From contig CALLRW010000006.1 of the NCBI GenBank assembly GCA_938014215.1, forward strand, positions 62,001-126,000: 64,000 nucleotides of DNA, in the 5' to 3' direction. The first letter of the stretch is position 1; each line of letters begins with the position of its first letter. Position numbers and translations under genes: made by a program. Source of the stretch: an uncultured Alistipes sp. (lineage in GTDB: Bacteria; Bacteroidota; Bacteroidia; Bacteroidales; Rikenellaceae). Positions 25,901 to 34,347 of this stretch are shown here, in pieces. The notes under the pieces are model-generated. The model searched no databases. It saw only the letters and a program-made list of their open reading frames with translations, and had not been told where the DNA came from.

Positions 25901-27169
25901 AATGCCCCAGATGACGGGATCCTTGCGGTCGATGATTTTCTTGGCCGACTTGACCGTCTTGACGATGCCGCGCTCGATGAGCTTGCGGATGACGAACGGC
26001 TTGTACAACTCGGCGGCCATATCCTTCGGGATACCCATCTCGTGCATCTTCAGCTCCGGGCCGACGACGATCACCGAACGGGCCGAGTAGTCGACACGCT
26101 TACCGAGCAGGTTCTGACGGAAGCGGCCCTGCTTACCCTTGAGCGAGTCGGAGAGCGACTTGAGCGGGCGGTTCGATTCGTTCTTGACGGCGTTCGACTT
26201 GCGCGAGTTGTCGAAGAGCGAGTCGACGGCCTCCTGCAGCATACGCTTCTCGTTGCGCAGGATGACTTCCGGGGCCTTGATCTCGATCAGACGTTTCAGA
26301 CGGTTGTTGCGGATGATGACGCGGCGGTACAGATCGTTCAGGTCCGACGTGGCGAAGCGGCCGCCGTCCAGCGGCACCAGCGGGCGCAGCTCGGGCGGGA
26401 TCACCGGGATGACGCTCAGCACCATCCATTCGGGCTTGTTCTTGCCCTGCGAGGCGCGGAACGACTCGATGACGTTCAGACACTTCAGCGCCTCGGACTT
26501 ACGCTGCTGCGAGGTCTCGGTCGAGGCCTTGTGGCGCAGCGCATAGGACATCGAGTCGAGGTCGACCTGCTTGAGCAGCGTATAGATGGCCTCGGCACCC
26601 ATCTGGGCAACGAACTTGTTGGGATCCGAATCGTCCAGGGCCTGGTTTCCCTTCGGCAGGGCGGCCACCACGTCGAGATACTCCTTTTCGGAGAGCGTGG
26701 CCAGACGCTCGATACCCTGCTCCGAGGCGGCACCCGGGTTGATCACGACATAACGCTCGTAGTAGATGATCGCCTCGAGTTTCTTGGAGGGGATGCCCAG
26801 CAGATAACCGATCTTCGAGGGCAGCGAGCGGAAATACCAGATGTGCACCACCGGTACCACGAGCGAGATGTGGCCCATCCGCTCGCGACGTACCTTCTTC
26901 TCGGTGACCTCGACGCCGCAGCGGTCGCAGACGATGCCCTTGTAGCGGATACGCTTGTACTTACCGCAGTGGCACTCGTAGTCCTTGACCGGGCCGAAGA
27001 TCCGTTCGCAGAACAGACCGTCGCGTTCGGGCTTGTAGGTACGATAGTTAATGGTTTCGGGCTTCAGCACCTCGCCGCTCGACTGAGCGAGGATCTCCTC
27101 GGGGGAAGCCAGGCCGATCGAGATGCGGCTGTAACCATTATTGGGTTTATTGTCTTTGGTAATTGACAT
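22907..27169 (-). CDS. rpoC: RNA polymerase subunit beta'
   Basis: 1420 residues, normal for Bacteroidota. The zinc-finger cysteines of the N-terminus (CHCGKYKRIRYKGIVCDRCG, about 67-86) and the catalytic Mg-binding NADFDGDQM (about 468-476) are present. The second zinc site CESRHGVCAKCYG is near 818-830. It is the last gene of the secE-rpoC cluster and starts 36 bp after rpoB. No insertion or break seen. Confidence 0.98.
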   Translation of the reverse strand: MSITKDNKPNNGYSRISIGLASPEEILAQSSGEVLKPETINYRTYKPERDGLFCERIFGPVKDYECHCGKYKRIRYKGIVCDRCGVEVTEKKVRRERMGHISLVVPVVHIWYFRSLPSKIGYLLGIPSKKLEAIIYYERYVVINPGAASEQGIERLATLSEKEYLDVVAALPKGNQALDDSDPNKFVAQMGAEAIYTLLKQVDLDSMSYALRHKASTETSQQRKSEALKCLNVIESFRASQGKNKPEWMVLSVIPVIPPELRPLVPLDGGRFATSDLNDLYRRVIIRNNRLKRLIEIKAPEVILRNEKRMLQEAVDSLFDNSRKSNAVKNESNRPLKSLSDSLKGKQGRFRQNLLGKRVDYSARSVIVVGPELKMHEMGIPKDMAAELYKPFVIRKLIERGIVKTVKSAKKIIDRKDPVIWGILENVIKGHPVLMNRAPTLHRLGIQAFQPKLIEGKAMQLHPLACTAFNADFDGDQMAVHLPLGNAAILEAQLLMLGSHNVLNPANGAPITVPSQDMVLGLYYITKPRKGVKGEGQIFYGPEEAIIAYNEKRADLHAVVKCLVDDIDEQGNPVRVIKETTIGRILFNQVVPKEVGYINEVLTKRSLRDIIAVVMKKAGADKVANFLDDIKDMGYKMAFQGGLSFNLDAVIIPEEKSKLVQEGYERADAIMDDYNMGLITNNERYNQIIDVWTNINTKLTKAVIDTLVKDDDGFNPVYMMLDSGARGSKEQIRQLSGMRGLMAKPQKSGVEGGQQVIENPILSNFKEGLSVLEYFISTHGARKGLADTALKTADAGYLTRRLVDVAQDVIINEEDCGTLRGLTATAIKRNDDVVQTLYDRILGRVALNDVIHPLTGEVLCKAGEEITEPIAEAIEKSPLESVEIRSVLTCESRHGVCAKCYGRNLATARMVQKGEVVGVIAAQSIGEPGTQLTLRTFHVGGVAGGTAVETNVVSKYEGRLEIDELRTVKGKNAAGEAIDIVISRQSEFRIVDPKTDIVLYTHNLPYGATLFMEDGAEVKKGDMICEWDPYNAVIISEYEGKAVYENIIEGVTYRDERDEQTGLSEKVVIESKDKTKNPVIKIQNKEGEEVKQYNLPVSAHIVIKDNAKIKAGDILIKIPRAVGKSGGDITGGLPRVTELFEARNPSNPAIVSEIDGEVTFGKIKRGNREIIITSKQGDVKRYLVPLSRQIIVQENDYVKAGSPLSDGAITPSDILNILGPTKVQEYIVNEVQEVYRMQGVKINDKHFEVIVRQMMSKVRIEDPGDTRFFEDQIVDKWEFMDVNDELYDKVVVTDAGDSTNLQPGQIVSLRKLRDENSSLKRRDLRPVQVRDIVPATSTQVLQGITRAALQTSSFISAASFQETTKVLNEAAIQAKVDPLENLKENVICGHLIPGGTGLREYEDLVVGTKADLENLQQQAQ

Positions 27170-27205
27170 ATCTGTTTTCGTTTATCTTATCCTCTTAAAC
27201 AAACC

Positions 27206-30200
27206 TTACTCGAGTTTCACCGAGAGAGCCAGACCGCGCAGCTCGTGCAGCAGGACGTTCATGGCCTCGGGGATACCGGGTTTGGGCAGGTTCTCGCCCT
27301 TGACGATGGCCTCGTAAGCCTTGGCACGGCCCATGACGTCGTCGGACTTGATGGTCAGGATCTCCTGCAGGATGTTGGCGGCGCCGAATCCCTCGAGCGC
27401 CCAAACCTCCATCTCTCCGAAACGCTGACCACCGAACTGGGCCTTACCGCCGAGCGGCTGCTGCGTAATGAGCGAGTACGGACCGATCGAACGGGCGTGC
27501 ATCTTGTCGTCGATCATGTGACCGAGCTTCAGCATGTAGGTCACGCCCACCGTAGCCGGCTGGTCGAAGCGCTCGCCCGTACCGCCGTCGTAGAGGTACG
27601 TACGGCCGCTGTGCGGAAGACCGGCCTTGGCCGTGTAGTCGTTGATCTGCTCGAGCGAGGCGCCGTCGAAGATCGGCGTTGCGAACTTCACACCCAGCTC
27701 GCGGCCGGCCCAGCCGAGCACGGCCTCGTAGATCTGACCCAGGTTCATTCGCGAAGGCACACCCAGCGGGTTCAGACAGATGTCGACGATCGTTCCGTCC
27801 TCGAGGAACGGCATGTCCTCGTCGCGTACGATCTTGGCCACGATACCCTTGTTACCGTGACGTCCGGCCATCTTGTCACCGACCTTCAGCTTACGCTTCT
27901 TGGCGATGTAGACCTTGGCCATCTGGATGACGCCCGTCTGCGGGAGTTCGTCGCCGTTCGTGAAGTTGTACTTCTCGCGCTTGATGGCGGCATCGGCCTT
28001 CTTCCACTCGATCGTATAGTTGTTGATCGTGGCCTCGATCAGCCCGTCGACATGTGCGTCGCCGGTCCAGTTGCAGAGGCCGAGGTTCAGATAACCCATC
28101 TCGACACCGGTCTTTTCGTCGGTCGACTTGCGGGCGATCTCCTCGAGCATCTTCTGCGAGAACTTCGTGCCGGCGGGATAGAGCTCCACGCCAAAGTAGT
28201 CCGTGATGCCGGTCGTGGTCTTGCCCTCAAGCAGCTGCCAGAGCTTGCCGACCAGACGCTTCGTCAGTTCCGAGATTTCGGCGGCGAACTTTTCGTCGAG
28301 CTTGTCGAGCTGGGCCTTTTCGGCGCTCTTGCTCTTCTTGCCCTCCTTGTTGGCGCGGCTGTAGAGCTTCGTGTCGATCACCACGCCGTGCAGCGACGGC
28401 TGAGCCTTGAGCGAAGCATCCTTCACATCGCCGGCCTTGTCGCCGAAGATGGCGCGCAGGAGCTTCTCCTCGGGCGAAGGATCGCTCTCGCCCTTCGGGG
28501 TGATCTTGCCGATGAGGATGTCTCCCGGGTGGATGTTGGCACCCACACGGACGATACCGTTTGCATCGAGGTCCTTCGTGGCGTCCTCCGAGACGTTCGG
28601 AATATCCGACGTGAGCTCCTCGACGCCGCGCTTCGTATCGCGCACCTCCATGATGTACTCGTCGACGTGTACCGACGTGAAGATATCCTCACGCTGGATA
28701 CGCTCCGAGATCACGATGGCATCCTCGAAGTTGTAACCCTTCCAGGGCATGTAGGCCACCTTCAGGTTCCGGCCCAGGGCCAGCTCGCCGTTCTGGGTCG
28801 AGTAGCCCTCGGTGATGATCTGACCCTTGGTCACGTGGTCGCCCGTGAGGACCGTCGGACGCAGCGTCACCGAGGTGTTCTGGTTCGTGCGGCGATAGCG
28901 CGGGAGCATGTAGGTCGTGACCTCCGGGGCAAACGAGGCGAGGATTTCGTCCTCCGTGCGCTCGTACTTGATCTGGATCTTCGTAGCGTCGGCAAAGACG
29001 ACTTCGCCGTCGCCCTCGGCCACAATCTGAATGCGGCTGTCCGAGATCATGTCCTTCTCGATACCCGTGCCGACGATCGGGGCTTCACACGTAACCAGGG
29101 GCACGGCCTGGCGCATCATGTTCGATCCCATGAGGGCACGGTTGGCGTCATCGTGCTCCAGGAAGGGGATCAGGCTGGCGGCGATCGAGGCGATCTGGTT
29201 CGGGGCGACGTCCATCAGGTTGACTTCGTTGGCGGTCACCACGGGGAAGTCGGCGCCCTCACGGGCCTTGACACGGTCGGGCTCGAGGAACGAACCGTCG
29301 TCACCGAGCGGCACGTTCGACTGAGCGACGATCTTGCCCTCCTCCTCTTCGGCCGAGTAGTAGCGGATATGCGAGTTGTCGAGATCGACCTTACCGTTCT
29401 CGACGGTGCGGTACGGGGTCTCGATGAAGCCCATCGGGGAGATCTTCGCATAGACGCACAGCGAGGAGATCAGACCGATGTTCGGGCCTTCGGGCGACTC
29501 GATCGGGCAGAGACGGCCGTAATGGGTATAGTGTACGTCTCGAACCTCGAAACCGGCGCGGTCACGCGACAGACCGCCGGGGCCGAGGGCCGACAGACGG
29601 CGTTTGTGGGTGATTTCGGCCAGCGGGTTGATCTGGTCCATGAACTGCGAGAGCTGCGAGGTGCCGAAGAAGGAGTTGATCACCGACGAGAGGGTCTTGG
29701 CGTTGATCAGGTCCACGGGGGTGAAGACCTCGTTGTCGCGTACGTTCATGCGTTCGCGGATCGTACGTGCCATGCGCACGAAGCCGACCGAGAACTGGTT
29801 CGAGAGCTGCTCTCCGACGGTACGCACACGGCGGTTCGACAGGTGGTCGATATCGTCGACGTCGGCCTTGGAGTTGATCAGCTGGATCAGGTATTTGATG
29901 ATGGCGATGATGTCCTCACGCGTCAACGTGCGGATGGCCGGATCGATGTCCAGATCCAGCTTCTTGTTGATGCGGTAACGGCCGACATCGCCCAGGTCGT
30001 AGCGCTTGTCCGAGAAGAAGAGCTTCTCGATGACGTCGCGGGCCGTTGCCTCATCGGGCGGCTCCGAGGCGCGCAGCTGCCGGTAGATGTAGACCACGGC
30101 CTCCTTTTCGGAGTTGCAAGGGTCCTTCTGCAGGGTATTGTAGATGATCGAGAAGTCGATGCCCGACTGGTTCTCCTTGTGGAGGAGAATGGTCTTGGCG

Positions 30201-31066
30201 CCGCTTTCGATGATCTGGTCGATGTGCTCCTCCTCGAGGACGGTCTCACGATCGACGATGACGTTGTTACGCTCGATGGAGACCACCTCGCCGGTATCCT
30301 CGTCGACGAAGTCCTCGACCCAGGTCGACAGGACGCGGGCGGCCAGCTTGCGGCCGACGGCCTTCTTGAGCGTAGCTTTCGAGACCTTCACCTCATCGGC
30401 CAGATCGAAGATCTCGAGAATCTGCTGGTCGGCCTCATATCCGATGGCGCGCAGCAGCGTGGTTACGGGCAACTTCTTCTTACGGTCGATGTAGGCATAC
30501 ATGACGTTGTTGATGTCCGTAGCGAACTCGATCCACGAACCCTTGAAGGGGATGATACGGGCCGAGTAGAGTTTCGTACCGTTGGTGTGCATGCTCTGGC
30601 CGAAGAACACGCCGGGCGAACGGTGCAACTGGGATACGATGACACGCTCGGCACCGTTGATGACGAACGTACCGCGTTCGGTCATGTAGGGGATGGTACC
30701 GAAATACACGTCCTGGACGACCACACCGAAATCCTCGTGTTCATCGTCCGTGCAGTAAAGTTTCAGCTTGGCCTTGAGGGGCACGCTGTAGGTAAGGCCA
30801 CGCTCCAAACACTCTTCGATCGAATAACGGGGCGGGTCGATATAATAGTCGATAAACTCCAGAACAAAATTGTTCCGGGTATCCGTAATGGGGAAATTTT
30901 CCTGAAAGACCTTGTAAAGTCCCTCGTTTTTACGGTTTTCGGCCGTGGTGTCCATCTGGAAAAAGTCCCGGAATGATTTAAGCTGTACCTCCAGCAGATC
31001 CGGGTAGGGAACCCGGTTCTTGACCGTGGAAAAGCTAATTCTCTGTTGTGTTTTTGCTGCGGACAT
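27206..31066 (-). CDS. rpoB: RNA polymerase subunit beta
   Basis: 1286 residues from the ATG at 31066 (MSAAKTQQRISFSTVKNR); a TTG 12 bp further up is a less likely start. The rifampicin region near residues 480-540 (FFGTSQLSQFMDQINPLAEI, then HKRRLSALGPGGL) and the late GRHGNKG motif are intact. The rifampicin region shows the usual Asp, His and Ser residues, so no known resistance change was noticed. Co-transcribed with rpoC. Confidence 0.98.
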   Translation of the reverse strand: MSAAKTQQRISFSTVKNRVPYPDLLEVQLKSFRDFFQMDTTAENRKNEGLYKVFQENFPITDTRNNFVLEFIDYYIDPPRYSIEECLERGLTYSVPLKAKLKLYCTDDEHEDFGVVVQDVYFGTIPYMTERGTFVINGAERVIVSQLHRSPGVFFGQSMHTNGTKLYSARIIPFKGSWIEFATDINNVMYAYIDRKKKLPVTTLLRAIGYEADQQILEIFDLADEVKVSKATLKKAVGRKLAARVLSTWVEDFVDEDTGEVVSIERNNVIVDRETVLEEEHIDQIIESGAKTILLHKENQSGIDFSIIYNTLQKDPCNSEKEAVVYIYRQLRASEPPDEATARDVIEKLFFSDKRYDLGDVGRYRINKKLDLDIDPAIRTLTREDIIAIIKYLIQLINSKADVDDIDHLSNRRVRTVGEQLSNQFSVGFVRMARTIRERMNVRDNEVFTPVDLINAKTLSSVINSFFGTSQLSQFMDQINPLAEITHKRRLSALGPGGLSRDRAGFEVRDVHYTHYGRLCPIESPEGPNIGLISSLCVYAKISPMGFIETPYRTVENGKVDLDNSHIRYYSAEEEEGKIVAQSNVPLGDDGSFLEPDRVKAREGADFPVVTANEVNLMDVAPNQIASIAASLIPFLEHDDANRALMGSNMMRQAVPLVTCEAPIVGTGIEKDMISDSRIQIVAEGDGEVVFADATKIQIKYERTEDEILASFAPEVTTYMLPRYRRTNQNTSVTLRPTVLTGDHVTKGQIITEGYSTQNGELALGRNLKVAYMPWKGYNFEDAIVISERIQREDIFTSVHVDEYIMEVRDTKRGVEELTSDIPNVSEDATKDLDANGIVRVGANIHPGDILIGKITPKGESDPSPEEKLLRAIFGDKAGDVKDASLKAQPSLHGVVIDTKLYSRANKEGKKSKSAEKAQLDKLDEKFAAEISELTKRLVGKLWQLLEGKTTTGITDYFGVELYPAGTKFSQKMLEEIARKSTDEKTGVEMGYLNLGLCNWTGDAHVDGLIEATINNYTIEWKKADAAIKREKYNFTNGDELPQTGVIQMAKVYIAKKRKLKVGDKMAGRHGNKGIVAKIVRDEDMPFLEDGTIVDICLNPLGVPSRMNLGQIYEAVLGWAGRELGVKFATPIFDGASLEQINDYTAKAGLPHSGRTYLYDGGTGERFDQPATVGVTYMLKLGHMIDDKMHARSIGPYSLITQQPLGGKAQFGGQRFGEMEVWALEGFGAANILQEILTIKSDDVMGRAKAYEAIVKGENLPKPGIPEAMNVLLHELRGLALSVKLE

Positions 31067-31078
31067 CGTAGAATCCAA

Positions 31079-31301
31079 ATTAGTTGACTAGTAATGGGTT
31101 ACGCTCCCCAAAAAATGCCAGGCATAATCCCGGCAATGCTCCCGCAAGTAGGCATTCCGCGCCCCGGGAGCATTCATCCGCCAAAGACTGGACACAGCTC
31201 CTGATCGGCACTTCCAGTCTTTAGACCAAGAAAAGGCATAGAGCCTACACAGTGGTAAGCCCTATACCTGTTCGAGTGTTATCGCGGCTTAAGCAGCAAT
31301 G
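31079..31301 (-). other. rplL-rpoB intergenic region with two long hairpins
   Basis: Two 10-bp perfect inverted repeats: AATGCTCCCG / CGGGAGCATT (31135-31144, 31165-31174) and AAAGACTGGA / TCCAGTCTTT (31183-31192, 31213-31222). Neither is followed by a T-run in the direction of transcription. They probably form RNA processing or attenuation structures that set the ribosomal-protein to polymerase ratio, as in other bacteria where this junction is processed or attenuated. Confidence 0.5.
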
Positions 31302-31679
31302 CTACTTGAGCTCAACTTCAGCACCTGCCTCCTCGAGCTGGCCCTTGATCTGCTCAGCCTCTTCTTTGGAAACGCCCTCTTTCACGGCCTTGGGAGCACC
31401 GTCAACGAGTGCCTTGGCATCGCCCAGCGAAAGACCTGCGATCTCCTTCACGGCCTTGATGACCTGAAGTTTAGCCTGGCCGGCGTTCTTCAGGATCACG
31501 TCGAACGTCGATTTCTCGGCGGCAGCGGCCTCACCGGCACCAGCAGCGGGAGCTGCAACTGCAACTGCGGCAGCAGCCGGCTCAATGCCATACTCCTCCT
31601 TGAGGATCTGAGCGAGTTCGTTAACCTCGGTAACCTTCAGGTTTACCAGTTCTTCAGCGAGTTTCTTTACGTCTGCCAT
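31302..31679 (-). CDS. rplL: 50S ribosomal protein L7/L12
   Basis: 125 residues. The N-terminal dimerisation helix, an Ala-rich hinge at about 36-55, and the C-terminal factor-binding domain (FDVILKNAGQAKLQVIKAVK, then GLSLGDAKALVDGAPK) are all present. Ends EVELK as in the family. It follows rplJ by 42 bp, the standard L10-L12 pair. Confidence 0.97.
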   Translation of the reverse strand: MADVKKLAEELVNLKVTEVNELAQILKEEYGIEPAAAAVAVAAPAAGAGEAAAAEKSTFDVILKNAGQAKLQVIKAVKEIAGLSLGDAKALVDGAPKAVKEGVSKEEAEQIKGQLEEAGAEVELK

Positions 31680-31721
31680 AATTGTAAGCTTATTAATTTG
31701 TTTTTGATTCTAGTTTGTGAA

Positions 31722-32246
31722 TTAGTTGTTTCTCGATTCGAGCGTCTTCACGAGGCCCGCAATCTTTTGGCCTGCATTAGCCTGCAATGCAGAAATAACA
31801 TTCTTGGCCGGGGACTGAAGCAGTGCGATAACGTCTGCGATAAGTTCCTCCTTGCTCTTGATGTTGCAGAGGGCTTCCAGCTTGTCGTCGCCGATGTAGA
31901 CACATCCCTCGGCGAAAGCGGCCTTCAGGACGGGCTTCTCGGACTTCTTGCGGAACTCCTTGATCAGTACCGCGGGGGCCTTGGCCACGTTGGTGAACAT
32001 GATCGAGGTGGGACCCTCCAAAACTTTTACCAGATCAGCATCGGCCTTCTCCACCTTCTCGAGCGCCTTGCACAAGAGGGTGTTCTTGACGACCACCAGC
32101 TTCACACCGCTTTCGAAGCACTTGCGACGCAGGGCAGCGGTCTGCTCGGCGTTGAGCGTCTCGATATCGGCGATGTAGAAGTGAGGATAAGCCTGGAGCT
32201 GCTCGGCGAGGCTGTTAATTACAACCAGTTTTTCTTCCTTAGTCAT
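31722..32246 (-). CDS. rplJ: 50S ribosomal protein L10
   Basis: 174 residues; the conserved VVKNTLLCKALEK (about 54-66) and EGPTSIMFT (about 78-86) segments are seen. It forms the stalk base that binds L7/L12 dimers. It lies between rplA (17 bp) and rplL. Confidence 0.97.
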   Translation of the reverse strand: MTKEEKLVVINSLAEQLQAYPHFYIADIETLNAEQTAALRRKCFESGVKLVVVKNTLLCKALEKVEKADADLVKVLEGPTSIMFTNVAKAPAVLIKEFRKKSEKPVLKAAFAEGCVYIGDDKLEALCNIKSKEELIADVIALLQSPAKNVISALQANAGQKIAGLVKTLESRNN

Positions 32247-32263
32247 CTCTGTTATCCTCCTAC

Positions 32264-32962
32264 TTATTTGGTTTCTACTGATTTGGCATCAATCTGCACG
32301 CCGGGGCTCATGGTGGTCGAGAGGTAGATACTCTTCACATAAGAACCTTTGGCAGCAGCCGGCTTGAGCTTGATGATCGTGTTGAGCACCTCTTTCGCAT
32401 TGTCTACGATCTGCTCAGCAGTGAACGACACCTTGCCCACCGTGGTGTGGATGATACCGAACTTGTCGACCTTGAAGTCGATCTTACCGGCCTTCACCTC
32501 CTTGACGGCTTTGCCGACCTCCATCGTCACCGTACCGGTCTTGGGGTTCGGCATCAGGCCGCGCGGACCGAGGATACGGCCCAGAGCACCCACCTTACCC
32601 ATGACGTTGGGAGTACAGATGATCACGTCGACGTCGGTCCAACCGCCCTTGATCTTGTCGACGAACTCGTCGAGACCTACGAAATCGGCGCCGGCAGCCT
32701 GAGCCTCGGCCTCCTTCTCGGGGGAGCAGAGAACCAGCACGCGAACCGTCTTACCTGTTCCGTGGGGGAGCGTAACGACACCGCGGACCATCTGGTTGGC
32801 CTTGCGGGGATCGACGCCCAGACGAACGTCGATATCAACGGAAGCATCGAATTTCGTGAACGTAATTTCCTTCAGAAGAGCGGCAGCCTCGGGAAGTTTG
32901 TAAGCCTTACCGGCTTCCACCTTTGCGTAGGCGATCTTTTGATTTTTTGTCAACTTACTCAT
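32264..32962 (-). CDS. rplA: 50S ribosomal protein L1
   Basis: 232 residues. The family signature around GALGRILGPRGLMPNPKTGTV (about 127-147, RNA-binding loop) is clear. Normal length. It follows rplK by 12 bp; the protein often represses its own operon by binding the L11-L1 mRNA. Confidence 0.97.
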   Translation of the reverse strand: MSKLTKNQKIAYAKVEAGKAYKLPEAAALLKEITFTKFDASVDIDVRLGVDPRKANQMVRGVVTLPHGTGKTVRVLVLCSPEKEAEAQAAGADFVGLDEFVDKIKGGWTDVDVIICTPNVMGKVGALGRILGPRGLMPNPKTGTVTMEVGKAVKEVKAGKIDFKVDKFGIIHTTVGKVSFTAEQIVDNAKEVLNTIIKLKPAAAKGSYVKSIYLSTTMSPGVQIDAKSVETK

Positions 32963-32974
32963 CTTCTTCTGTCA

Positions 32975-33415
32975 TTACAAGTTAGGAAATTCTCCGACGA
33001 CACTGATACCCATACTGCGAGCGGTACCGGCGACCATGCGCATAGCGGATTCCAGGGTGAAGCAGTTCATATCGGCCATCTTGTCCTGAGCGATCTCACG
33101 GATCTGATCCCAGGTGACCTGTCCAACCTTGTTACGGTTAGGCTGAGCGGAACCGCTCTTGATTTTGGCTGCTTCCTTAAGCTGGATCGCTACGGGCGGC
33201 TGTTTTACAACGAACTCGAAGGACTTGTCGCTGTAAACGGTGATGATGACCGGAAGAACCTTGCCCGCCTTGTCCTGCGTACGCGCGTTGAATTGCTTGC
33301 AGAAGTCCATGATATTGACTCCCTTGGAACCCAACGCGGGACCAACCGGGGGCGAAGGATTGGCGGCACCACCTTTGATCTGCAATTTAATAAATGCAGC
33401 AACCTCTTTTGCCAT
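32975..33415 (-). CDS. rplK: 50S ribosomal protein L11
   Basis: 146 residues with the N-terminal GGAANPSPPVGPALGSKGVN thiostrepton-region motif and a C-terminal GTARSMGISV. Normal in length and order (nusG-rplK-rplA). Confidence 0.97.
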   Translation of the reverse strand: MAKEVAAFIKLQIKGGAANPSPPVGPALGSKGVNIMDFCKQFNARTQDKAGKVLPVIITVYSDKSFEFVVKQPPVAIQLKEAAKIKSGSAQPNRNKVGQVTWDQIREIAQDKMADMNCFTLESAMRMVAGTARSMGISVVGEFPNL

Positions 33416-33431
33416 AGTTTTCCTTGGTTAA

Positions 33432-33992
33432 TTATTCTTTTTCTACTTGTGTGAAACTCAACTCCATGGGAGTTTTGCGCCCGAATATCTTCACCGATAC
33501 CGTGAGTTTCTTGCGCTCGTTGTCGACTGCCTCGATAGTACCTTGGAAGCTCGAGAAAGGACCGTCCGTAACCTTTACGGTCTCGCCGACAAAGAATGGT
33601 ATTTCGTTTTCCTCCTCCATGGCGTTCATTTCATCGACGCGGCCGAGGATGCGTGCGACCTCCTGTGGACGGAGAGGTGTCGCGATCATCTTCCGGCTGT
33701 CCTCTTTGGTATCGCCTAAGAAACCCAGCACATTGGGAGTATTCCGAATCAGAATGGGGATCTGTCCTACGAATGCGGCCTCCACCAATACGTAACCCGG
33801 GTAAGATACTCTCTCTTTGGAGACCTTCTTACCGTTGCGGATCGTGTAGATTTTCTCGGTGGGGATCAGCACCTGGGAGATATAGTCCTCGAGGTGGTTG
33901 TGGCGAACTTCGGCTTCGATGTACTCCTTGACCTTCGCCTCCTTGCCGCCTATGGCACGGACTACATACCACTGTTTCTTAATCTCGCTCAT
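33432..33992 (-). CDS. nusG: Transcription antitermination protein NusG
   Basis: 186 residues. The NGN domain begins KQWYVVRAIGGKEAKVKEYI and holds PGYVLVEA; the KOW domain has VGETVKVTDGPFSSFQGTI. It follows secE by 14 bp. Housekeeping NusG, not the UpxY type found at capsule loci, judging from the secE-rplK context. Confidence 0.97.
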   Translation of the reverse strand: MSEIKKQWYVVRAIGGKEAKVKEYIEAEVRHNHLEDYISQVLIPTEKIYTIRNGKKVSKERVSYPGYVLVEAAFVGQIPILIRNTPNVLGFLGDTKEDSRKMIATPLRPQEVARILGRVDEMNAMEEENEIPFFVGETVKVTDGPFSSFQGTIEAVDNERKKLTVSVKIFGRKTPMELSFTQVEKE

Positions 33993-34006
33993 TTTGGAAA
34001 AGAAAA

Positions 34007-34204
34007 TTAACGGCCAAGATTACCCAGGGTCTTGTAGATGACAGCCATCAGGTTCTCGAACGTCAGGTCCATAGCCAAAACGACAATAGCGAAGATGACC
34101 GAAGCCACCATCACGACGATCGTAGAGCTCTGGAGCTGCGGGAACGTGGGCCACGTCACCTTGTTGACAAGCTCGTTGTAGGACTCTTTAAAGTAGTTGA
34201 ACAT
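34007..34204 (-). CDS. secE: Preprotein translocase subunit SecE
   Basis: 65 residues, single-TM type: amphipathic FKESYNELVNKVTWPTFPQL with the conserved Lys-Val-Thr-Trp-Pro, then a TM helix about 29-48. Lies between tRNA-Trp and nusG, the conserved arrangement. Confidence 0.96.
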   Translation of the reverse strand: MFNYFKESYNELVNKVTWPTFPQLQSSTIVVMVASVIFAIVVLAMDLTFENLMAVIYKTLGNLGR

Positions 34205-34223
34205 AACTTTCTTGTTTACTTTG

Positions 34224-34294
34224 CAGGAGCAGAGAGATTCGAACTCCCATCAACGGTTTTGGAGACCGCTATTCTACCCTTGAACTATGCTCCT
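34224..34294 (-). tRNA. trpT: tRNA-Trp (CCA)
   Basis: Acceptor AGGAGCA pairs TGCTCCT; the anticodon loop has CCA within cggtctCCAaaaccg and the T-arm is ggGAGTTCGAATCtc. 71 nt, CCA tail not encoded. It sits between tuf and secE. Confidence 0.95.
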
Positions 34295-34347
34295 AGGAAG
34301 AGGCGGTGCGGTTACACCGCCTCTCGATATGTGGGTTTGATCAATCC

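Noticed and set aside
22454..27166. 1570-aa open frame on the + strand over rpoC
   Set aside because: Mirror frame of a high-GC gene: low-complexity Leu/Asp/Arg/Val/His protein, no domain, rpoC on the other strand is certain.
27245..30976. 1243-aa open frame on the + strand over rpoB
   Set aside because: Same mirror effect of codon bias; rpoB motifs on the - strand are complete.
34217..34224. TACTTTGC box on the + strand before tRNA-Trp as a promoter
   Set aside because: No + strand gene follows and the box lacks a -33 partner; a chance match.
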